Position numbers and translations under genes: made by a program. The notes under the pieces are model-generated. The model did no database searches. It saw only the letters and a program-made list of their open reading frames with translations, and had not been told where the DNA came from. 64,000 nucleotides of DNA from assembly GCF_026162425.1 (NCBI RefSeq), contig NZ_JAOBQJ010000001.1, positions 1,051,715 through 1,115,714 on the forward strand, in the 5' to 3' direction. Source of the DNA: Flexivirga meconopsidis (GTDB taxonomy: Bacteria > Actinomycetota > Actinomycetes > Actinomycetales > Dermatophilaceae). Positions 44,533 through 54,283 of the stretch are shown in pieces. How positions within the stretch are numbered: position 1 is the first letter of the stretch; every line of letters starts with the position of its first letter.

Positions 44533-45093
44533 ATGCCGAGCCTCCGCACCGGCCGCCCGGCGCGTGCCGCCATCGCCGGCGCCGTCGTCCTTGCCACCCT
44601 CGGCCTCACCGGCTGCGGCAGCGGCGGCGTGATGCACCGTGGCTCCACCGGCATCAAGTATGACGGCAAGAGCGCCTCTGCCACCGAGTTGCAGACCGCC
44701 GCCGAGCAGATCACCAAGGCCATCGGCTCCGGCACGATCACCGCAGCGGATGTTGCCGGTGTGCTCGCCCTGGAGCCGCAACTGACCAAGTTCGCCAAGC
44801 AGAAGGGCGTCGTCGTGTCCGCGGACCAGGTCAAGTCGGCCTACCCCAAGGTCGACTTCTCACCGGTCGCGCTCGAGGCGATGCGTGCCAATGGGCTTGC
44901 CTCGGCCTTGCAGAACAGTGGCGCGCTGACCGCGCAGGCGGCGCAGAAGCTGCTGAAGGACGCCAACGTCACGATCAATCCGCGCTACGGCACCTGGGTC
45001 GAGGGCAAGGGCGCTACCGCTGCGCCGCAGCCGTGGATCAGCCCCAAACCGTCGTCCGAGGCACCGGTGCCGAACGGCCGGCCCGCGCCGTGA
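44533..45093 (+). CDS. Lipoprotein of the mfd-mazG locus
   Basis: 186 residues with a lipoprotein signal (lipobox LTGC at about residues 26-29). The mature part is mostly helical (ASATELQTAAEQITKAIG and similar), reminiscent of the N-terminal chaperone region of SurA-type proteins, then a proline-rich tail. There is no rotamase domain, so an enzymatic PPIase role is not supported. In mycobacteria a lipoprotein gene (lpqU) also sits at this locus, though I cannot claim homology. The stop overlaps the mazG start. Confidence 0.7.
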   Translation: MPSLRTGRPARAAIAGAVVLATLGLTGCGSGGVMHRGSTGIKYDGKSASATELQTAAEQITKAIGSGTITAADVAGVLALEPQLTKFAKQKGVVVSADQVKSAYPKVDFSPVALEAMRANGLASALQNSGALTAQAAQKLLKDANVTINPRYGTWVEGKGATAAPQPWISPKPSSEAPVPNGRPAP

Positions 45094-46091
45094 CGTTGCC
45101 GGCCGGCCACCTGTTGACGGTTCTCGTCACCTCTCCTCGCATGCCGGCCGGGTTGATGTCGCGCGACGCGTGGACCGCTTTGGACACTGCGGATCGGGTG
45201 CTCGCCGCGGACCTGACGGATCCGGTGCCTGCGGCAGTCGTCGCATCGGGTATCGACGTCACCACTGTCGCCTACGACTCGGCGGCGCAGGCAGCTCGTG
45301 AACTCGTTGACACTGCTGCAGATTCGTCGGTGCTGTGGATCAGCTCACCCGATGCTGACCCCGGACTCACCGACGCGCTCGCCGGCGAGCTCACCCGCCA
45401 CGACGACCCGCCGCAGATCGAGGTGCTCGTCGCCTCATGGGACCTCCCCGGTGCGCGGCTGCTGGACGCGGTCGCGGTGATGGACGCCCTCCGCTCGCCC
45501 GGTGGCTGCCCGTGGGACGCAGAGCAGACCCATGCGTCGCTGGCGAAGTATCTTCTCGAAGAAGCGCACGAGACCGTCGAGGCGATTGAGCTCGATGACC
45601 GGCAACACCTGGCCGAGGAGCTTGGTGACGTCCTGCTGCAGGTGCTCTTCCACGCCCGTATCGCGGCCGATGAGGACCCTGCTTTCGACATCGATGACGT
45701 CGCGGCAGGCCTGGTGGACAAGCTGATTCGTCGGCACCCGCATGTCTTCGCCGACGGTGATGCAGCCACCCCTGAAGACGTCGAGCGATCCTGGGAGCAG
45801 ATCAAGGCAGGTGAGAAGCCCGATCGCGCGCGCGACGACCTGCTCGCCGGGATCCCGGCGTCGTTGTCGACACTGCTCATTGCGGACAAGGTGTTGTCAC
45901 GCGCGAGTCGGCGCGGCATACCGCTGTCGTATGGCGAGCGCCGCGATCTCGGCGCCCGCCTGCTCGCACTGGTGGACGAGGCCCGCGCCTCGGGTGAGTC
46001 CGCCGACGCGCTGCTGCGCGCTGAGTTGCGCACGATCGCCCACTCGGCGCCCCCGTCGGCTGCAGAGTCGGTGCCAGACTCCGACGTCTGA
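45090..46091 (+). CDS. mazG: Nucleoside triphosphate pyrophosphohydrolase
   Basis: 333 residues. The MazG domain is about 150-260: SPGGCPWDAEQTHASLAKYL, then EEAHETVEAIE and EELGDVLLQVLFHARI, which supply the EExxE and ExxD magnesium ligands. It hydrolyses (d)NTPs to monophosphate and pyrophosphate, removing non-canonical nucleotides. The first about 130 residues are a degenerate domain common to actinobacterial MazG. GTG at 45090 overlaps the lipoprotein stop. Part of its 3' end (45925-46004) is repeated downstream at 46259-46332. Confidence 0.92.
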   Translation: MTLPAGHLLTVLVTSPRMPAGLMSRDAWTALDTADRVLAADLTDPVPAAVVASGIDVTTVAYDSAAQAARELVDTAADSSVLWISSPDADPGLTDALAGELTRHDDPPQIEVLVASWDLPGARLLDAVAVMDALRSPGGCPWDAEQTHASLAKYLLEEAHETVEAIELDDRQHLAEELGDVLLQVLFHARIAADEDPAFDIDDVAAGLVDKLIRRHPHVFADGDAATPEDVERSWEQIKAGEKPDRARDDLLAGIPASLSTLLIADKVLSRASRRGIPLSYGERRDLGARLLALVDEARASGESADALLRAELRTIAHSAPPSAAESVPDSDV

Positions 46092-46145
46092 CGCGCGCCC
46101 CCGAGGCTCTCCTTCCGGGACCCCTCCGCCGACAGGCTCACTTAT

Positions 46146-46222
46146 CGCCGAGAGGACCACTTGTTCGGGCCCGAAATCGCCCGGATATGTGTGCCCCTGG
46201 GCGATAAGTGGTCCTCTCGGCG
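46146..46222. terminator. Hairpin A downstream of mazG
   Basis: Perfect 17-bp arms, 46146-46162 and 46206-46222, around a 43-nt loop that itself contains the 12-bp palindrome TTCGGGCCCGAA. The bases CACTTATC just left of the stem could compete for GATAAGTG, which spans the start of the right arm. Part of the 537-bp gene-free stretch 46092-46628, with hairpin B and the mazG fragment. Confidence 0.82.
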
Positions 46223-46258
46223 GGGTGAAGGCGGAGCCGCGGCCAGGCTGCCTGCCGA

Positions 46259-46332
46259 TGTCGTATGGCGAGCGCCGCGATCTCGGCGCGCTCGCGCCGG
46301 TGGACGAGACCCGCGCCTCGGGTGAGTCCGCC
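46259..46332 (+). pseudogene. Duplicated fragment of the mazG 3' end
   Basis: 74 bp nearly identical to mazG 45925-46004, with a 6-bp internal deletion and a few substitutions, from TGTCGTATGGCGAGCG to GGGTGAGTCCGCC. The same CCGCCGACAGGCTCACTTATCGCC segment follows both the true mazG end and this fragment, showing that the fragment and its hairpin were copied as one unit. Not translated from any visible start. Confidence 0.85.
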
Positions 46333-46360
46333 ACCCCTCACCGCCGACAGGCTCACTTAT

Positions 46361-46437
46361 CGCCGAGGGGACCACTTGTTCGCGCCCGAAATCGCCCGGA
46401 TATGTGTGCCTCTGGGTGATAAGTGGTCCCCTCGGCG
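46361..46437. terminator. Hairpin B, second copy
   Basis: Perfect 17-bp arms, 46361-46377 and 46421-46437, same loop length as hairpin A. The stem differs from A by one A-to-G in the left arm and the matching T-to-C in the right arm, so pairing is kept. The loop palindrome carries an uncompensated change (TTCGCGCCCGAA). Confidence 0.82.
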
Positions 46438-46455
46438 GGGAGGGGGCGGAGCCGG

Positions 46456-46533
46456 CTCGACGAGGCGGGCATCGAGGTGCGGTCGGTCTTCACCCGCGCG
46501 CAGCTCGACGCCGCCAGGCATGCACGCGCGTGA
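46456..46533 (+). pseudogene. Possible C-terminal gene remnant
   Basis: An open frame of 25 codons ending in TGA reads LDEAGIEVRSVFTRAQLDAA and five further residues, and looks like real protein rather than noise. The style recalls the end of a phosphoribosyltransferase, but that is only an impression. It has no start and begins right after hairpin B, as if a rearrangement had removed the rest. Confidence 0.3.
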
Positions 46534-46561
46534 CCGGAGTCACTCACTTACATGAGGAAAA

Positions 46562-46573
46562 GTTATTGATAAC
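46562..46573. promoter_or_regulatory. Candidate operator upstream of the sulfonate operon
   Basis: GTTATTGATAAC is a 5-2-5 palindrome in an AT-rich patch (46540-46600), 56 bp before ssuD. AT-rich DNA is rare here, so this probably marks the promoter; TTGATA at 46567 could be a -35 element but no well-spaced -10 was found. The regulator is unknown. Confidence 0.4.
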
Positions 46574-46628
46574 AAAATGTTGAGTGATAGTTTCACCGTC
46601 GTCGACGACTCTCGAAAGGACATCCGCG

Positions 46629-47774
46629 ATGACGGTCCACCTGCACTGGTTCCTGCCGACCAGCGGCGACTCCCGCACCGACCTCAGTTTCGGCGACGCG
46701 GTCAGCCCGCTCAGCGGTTCCGCCGACGACACTCGCTCGGGCCGGCAGGGTCGGCGGGAGCCCACGGTCGACTACCTGGGTCAGATCGCCCGATCCGCCG
46801 AACAGCTCGGCTTCGAGGCCGCGCTGACCCCGACCTCGACGGAGTGCGAGGACGCCTGGGTGACGACTGCGGCCCTCGTCGCGCAGACGCAGCGGCTGAA
46901 ATACCTCGTGGCGTTCCGCCCCGGGCTGCTCAGCCCCACGCTCGCCGCGCAGATGGCCGCCACCTATCAGCGCATCAGCGGCGGCAGGCTGTTGCTCAAC
47001 GTCGTGACGGGTGGGGAGGACCTCGAGCAGCGACGCTTCGGCGACCCGCTCGGCAAGGACGACCGCTACGCGCGCACCGGCGAGTTCCTGCAGGTGCTCC
47101 GCCGGCTCTTCGCTGGTGAGCGGGTGCACTTCCGCGGGGATCATCTGTGGGTGGAGGACGCCTACCTGCCCGCGCCGCCCTCGCGTCCGGAGATCTTCTT
47201 CGGCGGCTCCTCAGCGGCCGCGCTGGAGGTTGCCGGGCGCTACGCCGACGTCTACCTCACTTGGGGCGAGCCGCCCGAACAGGTCGTCGAGAAGCTCGAT
47301 CGCGCCCGTCTGGCCGCTGCCCGTGCGGAACGCGAATTACGTTTCGGCATAAGGCTGCACGTCATTGCCCGGCCCACCGCCGATGAGGCGTGGGCGGTCG
47401 CGCACCGGCTGCTCGACGGACTCCCGCCGGAGCAGATCGCCGCCGCCCAACGGGCGCAGTCGCAGGCGCAGTCCGAAGGGCAGCGCCGGATGACCGCCCT
47501 GCACGGCGGTCGCACGGACCAGTTGGAGATCTCCCCGAACCTCTGGGCCGGTGTCGGACTGGTCCGCGGCGGCGCCGGCACCGCACTGGTCGGCAGCTAC
47601 GAGGAGGTTGCCGACCGGATCGACGACTACCACCGCATCGGACTCGACCACTTCATCCTCTCCGGCTATCCCCACCTCGAGGAGGCCTACCACCTCGGTG
47701 AGGGCGTGCGCCCGATCCTTGCGAACCGCGGACTGCTCGAGAGTCACACCGACCTGCGAGGTGCCCAGGTATGA
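46629..47774 (+). CDS. ssuD: FMNH2-dependent alkanesulfonate monooxygenase
   Basis: 381 residues, of the bacterial luciferase-like fold. It begins VHLHWFLPTSGDSR and carries YLVAFRPGLLSPTLAAQMAA, NVVTGGE, GRYADVYLTWGEPP and LSGYPHLEEAYHLGEGVRP, all typical of SsuD. It releases sulfite from alkanesulfonates using reduced flavin from a partner reductase; no ssuE is in the window. ATG at 46629 with GAAAGGA upstream. Contains a rare in-frame TTA leucine codon (47337). Coupled to ssuC by a 4-bp overlap. Confidence 0.93.
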   Translation: MTVHLHWFLPTSGDSRTDLSFGDAVSPLSGSADDTRSGRQGRREPTVDYLGQIARSAEQLGFEAALTPTSTECEDAWVTTAALVAQTQRLKYLVAFRPGLLSPTLAAQMAATYQRISGGRLLLNVVTGGEDLEQRRFGDPLGKDDRYARTGEFLQVLRRLFAGERVHFRGDHLWVEDAYLPAPPSRPEIFFGGSSAAALEVAGRYADVYLTWGEPPEQVVEKLDRARLAAARAERELRFGIRLHVIARPTADEAWAVAHRLLDGLPPEQIAAAQRAQSQAQSEGQRRMTALHGGRTDQLEISPNLWAGVGLVRGGAGTALVGSYEEVADRIDDYHRIGLDHFILSGYPHLEEAYHLGEGVRPILANRGLLESHTDLRGAQV

Positions 47775-48637
47775 CGACCACCCACCTCGCTCGCACCGCA
47801 GCCGCGGCCGAGCCGACCGCCCCCGCTGCCCGGGCAGCCAGTCGGCGCCGCGTGCGCGCCGATTTCAACGGATTGCCTTGGGAATGGCGGGTTCTCACCC
47901 CGCTGGCACTCGCCGCCGTCTGGCAGCTGGCCAGTGCGGTGGGCTGGCTAAAACCGCAGACGCTGGCACCGCCGAGCGCGATCCTGCATCGCGCCGCGCT
48001 GCTCGTGCAGGACGGCACGCTTCCGCAGGCGCTCCTGCACTCGGTGACCAGAGCCGGCCTCGGCTTCCTCCTCGGCAGCGTGATCGCGATCGCGGCGGGT
48101 CTCGCCGTCGGCCTCTCCCGCGCCGCTGACGCCGTAGTGGACCCGCCGATGCAGATGCTGCGCGCCGTGCCGCTGCTCGGCGTGGTCCCGCTGTTCATCA
48201 TCTGGTTTGGCATCGGCGAGTTTTCCAAGGTGCTGCTCGTCGCACTCGGCGTCGCCGTCCCGCTCTACCTCAACCTGGTCGCCGGCCTGCGGTCGGTCGA
48301 TCCGCAGCTGTATGACGTGGCCGACTCGCTGCGCCTCACCAATCGTGAACGACTGCAACACATTCTGCTGCCCGGAGCATTACCCGGCGCGCTGGTCGGC
48401 CTACGCCAGGCACTCGCCTTCGCCTGGCTCGCGCTGATCGTCGCCGAGCAGATCAGCGCCACCTCCGGGCTCGGCTTCATGATCAACAACGCGCGCGACT
48501 TCCTGCAGACCGACACGATCGTGGTTGGGCTCGTCACCTACGCACTGCTCGGCCTGGTCACCGACGGACTGGTGCGCCTGCTGGAGCGACGTGCGCTGCG
48601 CTGGCGCGACGTGGCGACGGAAGGAGCGGCCCGATGA
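47771..48637 (+). CDS. ssuC: Sulfonate ABC transporter permease
   Basis: 288 residues, BPD-type permease with about six helices. The cytoplasmic EAA loop, which docks on the ATPase, is DVADSLRLTNRERLQHILLP followed by GALPGALVGLRQALAFAW. It starts inside the ssuD stop and ends inside the start of the next gene. It has an in-frame TTA codon (48380). Partner subunits are both carried by the following fused gene. Confidence 0.92.
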   Translation: MTTTHLARTAAAAEPTAPAARAASRRRVRADFNGLPWEWRVLTPLALAAVWQLASAVGWLKPQTLAPPSAILHRAALLVQDGTLPQALLHSVTRAGLGFLLGSVIAIAAGLAVGLSRAADAVVDPPMQMLRAVPLLGVVPLFIIWFGIGEFSKVLLVALGVAVPLYLNLVAGLRSVDPQLYDVADSLRLTNRERLQHILLPGALPGALVGLRQALAFAWLALIVAEQISATSGLGFMINNARDFLQTDTIVVGLVTYALLGLVTDGLVRLLERRALRWRDVATEGAAR

Positions 48638-50364
48638 GTCCCGTGATCGACATCAAACACCTCCGCCATTCGTATGGCGTCAAGACAGTCCTCCACGACC
48701 TCGACCTGCGAGTCGAACCCGGCGAATTCGTCGCTGTTATAGGACGTTCCGGTTCGGGAAAGTCGACGTTGCTGCGCCTGCTGGCCGGCCTCGCCGGTGG
48801 CGCCACCGACGGCACCATCCGCACCGCGCAGCGGCCGGCCGTTGTCTTCCAGGACGCGCGACTGCTGCCGTGGCGCAGCGTGCTCGACAACGTGGCACTG
48901 GGGCTGCGGTCCACCGATGCGACCGACGTCGGTGCGGCGGCACTCGCCGAGGTGGGGCTGGGCGATCGTCTCACGGCCTGGCCGCGCGCACTCTCGGGTG
49001 GGCAACAACAGCGAGTTGCCTTGGCCCGAGCGCTGGTTCGCGACCCCGACCTCCTGCTCCTGGACGAGCCGTTCAGTGCGCTGGACGCGATGACGCGGGC
49101 TGACGCACACGAGCTCGTGCTGCAGTTGTGGCGACGGCATGACCCGGCGGTCGTGCTGGTGACCCATGACGTCGAGGAAGCAGTCCTCCTCGCTGATCGC
49201 GTCGTCGTGCTTACTGAAGGCCGGATCGAGCACGACCTCCGTGTCGATCTACCCCGCCCGCGCGTCCGCGCCGACGTTGGTGTCCAGCAACTGGCCTCCC
49301 GGCTGCTGGGTCTGCTCGAGGATGAAAACCACAGTGCCGCAACGCTTCCCGACAAGTCAGCACGCGATCCGAAGGTCGCCTGGACCCGCCGGGGCGCACT
49401 CGCCGGGACGTTCGTGGCGACCGCAGCGCTGGTCGGCTTCACCGATGCGCGCAGCGGCGACAGCACCAAGATCAAGGTCGCCTCCGGAGGGTCGGCAAGC
49501 GGTGCCACGCTGCGCGTCGCCGTGCAGACCGACGGTCTGCGCTCGCTTCTGCAGGCATCCGGGCAATTGCGAAACCTGCCCTACACCGTCACGTTCGACC
49601 AGTTCAGCTACGGGCCGCCGATCGTCGAGGCGCTCGGCGCGGGGCGGGTCGACATCGGCGGCGTCGGTTCAACCCCGCCGATCTTCGGCGCCGCATCGCA
49701 GACCAACTTCCGCATCGTCGCGACCCGCGAACTGCGCAACAACACTGACTCGCACATCTTGGTGCCAAAGGGGTCGTCAGTCCGAGGCGTTGCGCAGCTG
49801 CGTGGCAAGCGGATTGCCGTCCCGCGTGGCAGCTCGGCACACGGCATGGTCCTGCGTGCGTTGCAGCGCAACGGGATCGCGCTCTCGCAAGTGCAGCTGG
49901 TCTTCCTGCAACCGGCCGACGGCGCCGCCGCGTTCAACGGCGGTCAGGTCGACGCGTGGGCGGTGTGGGAGCCGTTCGTCACCCAAGCGCAACAGGCCGG
50001 CGCGCGGGCAATTGCCGGCGGCCCTCCCGATGAGCTCGGGCTCAACTTCAACCTACTCAGCAAGGCGGCGCTCACCGATGCCTCGAAAGTCGCGGCGGCC
50101 CGCGACTTCTTGCACCGGTTGACCGCCGCCTATGCCTGGGGCGCCCGTCATCTGGACGAGTACGCCGCTGCCTGGTCCTCCGAGTCCAAGATTCCTCTGG
50201 CGGTGGCGAAAGCTGCCATTCCACAACTGCGTTCGAGCCTCGGCCCGGTATTGCCGGCGCACGTCGCCAGTGAGCAGCAATTGGCCGACCAGTTGCACGC
50301 GGACGGCGTCATACCCAAGTCGGTCGACTTCGCCTCGATTGTCGAACGCTCGGTGCTGAGCTGA
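48634..50364 (+). CDS. ssuB-ssuA: Fused sulfonate ABC transporter ATPase and substrate-binding protein
   Basis: 576 residues in one uninterrupted frame. Residues 1-230 are a complete SsuB-type ATPase: Walker A GRSGSGKST (37-45), Q-loop near 73, signature LSGGQQQR (120-127), Walker B LLLLDEPFSALD, H-loop His178. A short linker (about 230-250) leads to WTRRGALAGTF and a hydrophobic stretch (254-269), then an SsuA-type periplasmic-binding domain (about 288-565), with VDIGGVGSTPPIFGAA and VDAWAVWEPF. SsuA is normally a separate lipoprotein. The ATPase must stay inside and the binding domain outside, so the hydrophobic stretch would have to cross the membrane. I see no good internal ATG, GTG or TTG before that stretch, and no lipobox cysteine. 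Confidence 0.9.
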   Translation: MSPVIDIKHLRHSYGVKTVLHDLDLRVEPGEFVAVIGRSGSGKSTLLRLLAGLAGGATDGTIRTAQRPAVVFQDARLLPWRSVLDNVALGLRSTDATDVGAAALAEVGLGDRLTAWPRALSGGQQQRVALARALVRDPDLLLLDEPFSALDAMTRADAHELVLQLWRRHDPAVVLVTHDVEEAVLLADRVVVLTEGRIEHDLRVDLPRPRVRADVGVQQLASRLLGLLEDENHSAATLPDKSARDPKVAWTRRGALAGTFVATAALVGFTDARSGDSTKIKVASGGSASGATLRVAVQTDGLRSLLQASGQLRNLPYTVTFDQFSYGPPIVEALGAGRVDIGGVGSTPPIFGAASQTNFRIVATRELRNNTDSHILVPKGSSVRGVAQLRGKRIAVPRGSSAHGMVLRALQRNGIALSQVQLVFLQPADGAAAFNGGQVDAWAVWEPFVTQAQQAGARAIAGGPPDELGLNFNLLSKAALTDASKVAAARDFLHRLTAAYAWGARHLDEYAAAWSSESKIPLAVAKAAIPQLRSSLGPVLPAHVASEQQLADQLHADGVIPKSVDFASIVERSVLS

Positions 50365-50368
50365 CCGG

Positions 50369-51259
50369 TCAGTCTGTCGGGGGCAGGTTCCGTCCCGCGC
50401 GATGGAGTGCGGCGGCGACCGCGTCCACTGCCCGCGGGCGCGGCGGTGCGCCGTACGACACGACCTGCACCTGCCGTGTCGCCGCGAGCCGGGTGACGCG
50501 CACCTTCGGGTGGCGGTGCGCGGCAAGAGCAAGACCCGGCAGGATGCTGACCAATGACCCCTGCGCGACGAGCGCCTGCACCGCGACGTAGTCGTCGGTG
50601 GCGAAGGTCACCTCGGGTGCGAAACCCGCTGCGGCACAAAGGTCTACGAGCTGGGCTCGACAGCGCTCGCAGCCCGCCACCCACCGGGTGCCGCGGTGTG
50701 CGCGCAGCGCCCGGTCCGCCCGGCGCGCCCGCTCGGTGTTCGGCTCCACCAGATAGAGATGATCCTCGGTCACTGTGGTGGCGGTAAGCAGGTCGGCTTC
50801 CTCGTCGCCATAGGTGAAGGTGATCGCGAGATCGACCTCCCCAGCACGCAGCATCGTCACCGCATCGGGAGGTTCGGCCTCGATCAGCTCGATCGCGACC
50901 CCGGGTGCGGTCCCCGCGAGGATCTTCAGCATCGGCGGCACCAGCGTCGCCGCCGCGGAAGGAAAGGACGCCAATCGCACTCTGCCGGCTCGTAATCCGG
51001 CTGCCTGCTGCAGCTCGTCCTCGGCCCGCTGAGCCAGCGCCAGGATCTCCTCGGCCCGATGGGCGAGCGCCTCGCCCTCGGCGGTCAGCCGGACACCCCG
51101 CCCCACTCGCTGCAGCAGGACCGTCTGCGTCTCGGCCTCCAGGCGGCGCAGATGGTGGGAGATCGTCGGCTGGCCGTAGCGCAGCTCGTCGGCGGCCGCG
51201 GACACCGATCCGGTGTGCGCGACGGCGACCAGGGCTTGCAGGCGACGCAGATCGAGCAT
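50369..51259 (-). CDS. LysR family transcriptional regulator
   Basis: 296 residues. N-terminal helix-turn-helix (about 3-60), LRRLQALVAVAHTGSVSAAA followed by GQPTISHHLRRLE; the rest is the LysR effector domain. ATG at 51259. Divergent from a PLP-dependent dehydratase, which is the likely target. Its 3' end is 4 bp from the convergent ssu operon, so a role in sulfonate control is also possible. Confidence 0.9.
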   Translation of the reverse strand: MLDLRRLQALVAVAHTGSVSAAADELRYGQPTISHHLRRLEAETQTVLLQRVGRGVRLTAEGEALAHRAEEILALAQRAEDELQQAAGLRAGRVRLASFPSAAATLVPPMLKILAGTAPGVAIELIEAEPPDAVTMLRAGEVDLAITFTYGDEEADLLTATTVTEDHLYLVEPNTERARRADRALRAHRGTRWVAGCERCRAQLVDLCAAAGFAPEVTFATDDYVAVQALVAQGSLVSILPGLALAAHRHPKVRVTRLAATRQVQVVSYGAPPRPRAVDAVAAALHRAGRNLPPTD

Positions 51260-51343
51260 GGCGACAAGATATCGACAAGTTCGAATGATATGCGAGAAAC
51301 CATCTATTGGACCGATGTATGGCGCGGCCGCCACACTGCTCGC

Positions 51344-52312
51344 ATGACCAGTCTCAGCTTCGCCGGAGTCCTGCAGGCCGCCGACGCGATCGCCGGTGAG
51401 CTTCCGCCGACGCCGGCCTGGTCCTACCCGGCTCTCAATCAGGAGGTGGGAGCCGAGGTCATCGTCAAGCACGAGAATGTCCAGCCCACAGGCGCTTTCA
51501 AGGTGCGTGGGGGAGTGGCGTTCGCCGCGAGCCTCACCGGCGCCGACCGCACGTCGGGGCTGGTGACCGCAAGCACCGGCAACCACGCCCAGAGCGTCGC
51601 GTATGCCGCACGGCTGCTCGGTGCACCCGCGGTGATCGTCATGCCGCACTCCGCTGCGGCCGAGAAGGAGCGCGCCACCCGGCTGCTCGGCGCCGAGGTA
51701 GTGCGCCACGGCGAGACGATGGGCGCGGCTCTGGATCACGCGCGCGAACTCGCGGACTCACGACAGATGCGCTTCGTCAGTCCCGGTGACGAGCCGGCGA
51801 TCGTGCACGGCCACGCAACCCTCTACCTCGAGTTGCTGCGTCAGCACCCGGACCTTGACGCGATCTACGTGCCGGTCGGCAGCGGTTCAGGGGCCGCGGC
51901 CGCCTGCCTGGTGCGCGACGAGCTGGCGCCGGACTGTGCCGTGATCGGGGTGCAGTCGGCGGCGGCGCCTGCGGCATACAACTCCTGGCGGGCCGGAAAG
52001 GTGCAGGAGGCGTCCTGCACGACCCGCGTCGCCGGGGTGGCGACCTCGCGCGGGTGCGCCCTGCCGCTGTCGGTCATGTGCGACCGGCTCGACGAATTCC
52101 TGCTCGTCGACGACTCCTCCATCATGTCGGCGTTGCGGCTGCTGGGCAGCGCGGCACACACCCTCGCCGAGGGCGCGGGGGCCACTGCGCTTGCCGGTGC
52201 GCTGCACCACGACTGCCGGCCGGGGCGGATCGGCGTGGTGTGCACCGGGGGCAACGCCGACGCCCGCGAACTGGCCGAGTTGTCCGCGGTTCCCACTCTG
52301 GCCGCCGGCTGA
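51344..52312 (+). CDS. PLP-dependent threonine/serine dehydratase-like enzyme
   Basis: 322 residues of fold-type II. PLP Schiff-base Lys53 lies in PTGAFKVRGG, TASTGNHAQSVAYAA follows, and GSGSGAAAA binds the cofactor phosphate. There is no C-terminal regulatory ACT domain, so it is a catabolic (TdcB/EutB-like) rather than biosynthetic form. It could act on threonine, serine or a related hydroxy-amino acid. ATG at 51344 lacks a strong ribosome-binding site. Divergent LysR gene suggests inducible expression. No other operon member. Confidence 0.82.
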   Translation: MTSLSFAGVLQAADAIAGELPPTPAWSYPALNQEVGAEVIVKHENVQPTGAFKVRGGVAFAASLTGADRTSGLVTASTGNHAQSVAYAARLLGAPAVIVMPHSAAAEKERATRLLGAEVVRHGETMGAALDHARELADSRQMRFVSPGDEPAIVHGHATLYLELLRQHPDLDAIYVPVGSGSGAAAACLVRDELAPDCAVIGVQSAAAPAAYNSWRAGKVQEASCTTRVAGVATSRGCALPLSVMCDRLDEFLLVDDSSIMSALRLLGSAAHTLAEGAGATALAGALHHDCRPGRIGVVCTGGNADARELAELSAVPTLAAG

Positions 52313-52352
52313 AACCCGTCTGGTTACTGTCCAGTCCGCGGGTCGGTGCCGG

Positions 52353-52373
52353 ATCCGCCGTGGCCCGGCGGAT
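52353..52373 (+). terminator. Small hairpin before eno
   Basis: ATCCGCCG (52353-52360), TGGCC, CGGCGGAT (52366-52373), perfect 8-bp arms, 41 bp after the dehydratase stop. It is immediately followed by TAGGCT, which could be the -10 of the eno promoter, though no clear -35 was found. Confidence 0.55.
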
Positions 52374-52424
52374 AGGCTCGGCAGGCAAGCACAGCGCCCT
52401 CGTATGGCGCGCAGTCCCACCTGA

Positions 52425-53723
<1,299 letters not shown>

Positions 53724-53757
53724 TCGTCTTAAGCTCGAGACCCGAAGGAGGCCTTCG

Positions 53758-54273
53758 ATGACAAGAGATTCGCGATCGACCCGCCCGGGTCGCGCTCGCG
53801 CGACCTCTCGTCCGGCCTCCGGCGGGTCTGCGACGAAGGGCCGACAGACGTCGGTGCGCACCGCGACCGGCGGCGCGCCGCGGGCTCGCGCGACGCGCTC
53901 CGCCCGGTCGCCGCGGTCGATGCGCCGGCTCACCGTGATCGGCGTGCTGCTGGTCTTCCTCGCGGTCGTCATCACCCCGACCTTGCGTTCCTACCTGTCC
54001 CAGCGCAATGAGATCGCCGACCTCAACAAGCAGGTCGCGGCGCAGCAGGCGGACCTGGGTGACCTGCAGAAGCAGAAGAAGCAGTGGGACGACCCGAAAT
54101 ACGTTGAAGCGCAGGCCGGTTCCCGGCTCGGCTTCGCCAAACCGGGCCAAACCCTGACCATCTATGTCACGAGCGACCCGAAGACGGCGGCAGAGGCGAA
54201 GGCCCAGCAGGACAAGAACAGCACCTGGTACGGCAAGATGTGGCAGTCCGTCGTCGCCTCCGGAAAGCACTGA
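53758..54273 (+). CDS. FtsB/DivIC-family septum formation protein
   Basis: 171 residues: a basic disordered N-terminus (about 1-55), one membrane helix (about 60-82, TVIGVLLVFLAVVITPTL), and an extracellular coiled coil (about 83-115, NEIADLNKQVAAQQADLGDL) ending in the family WDDPKYVEAQAGSRLGF region. It would act in the FtsB-L-Q division complex. GAAGGAGG precedes the ATG. Confidence 0.9.
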   Translation: MTRDSRSTRPGRARATSRPASGGSATKGRQTSVRTATGGAPRARATRSARSPRSMRRLTVIGVLLVFLAVVITPTLRSYLSQRNEIADLNKQVAAQQADLGDLQKQKKQWDDPKYVEAQAGSRLGFAKPGQTLTIYVTSDPKTAAEAKAQQDKNSTWYGKMWQSVVASGKH

Positions 54274-54283
54274 CCGTCCCCTC

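Noticed and set aside
46265..46555. 96-codon frame across the duplicated hairpins
   Set aside because: Translates the inverted repeats and duplicated mazG tail out of frame.
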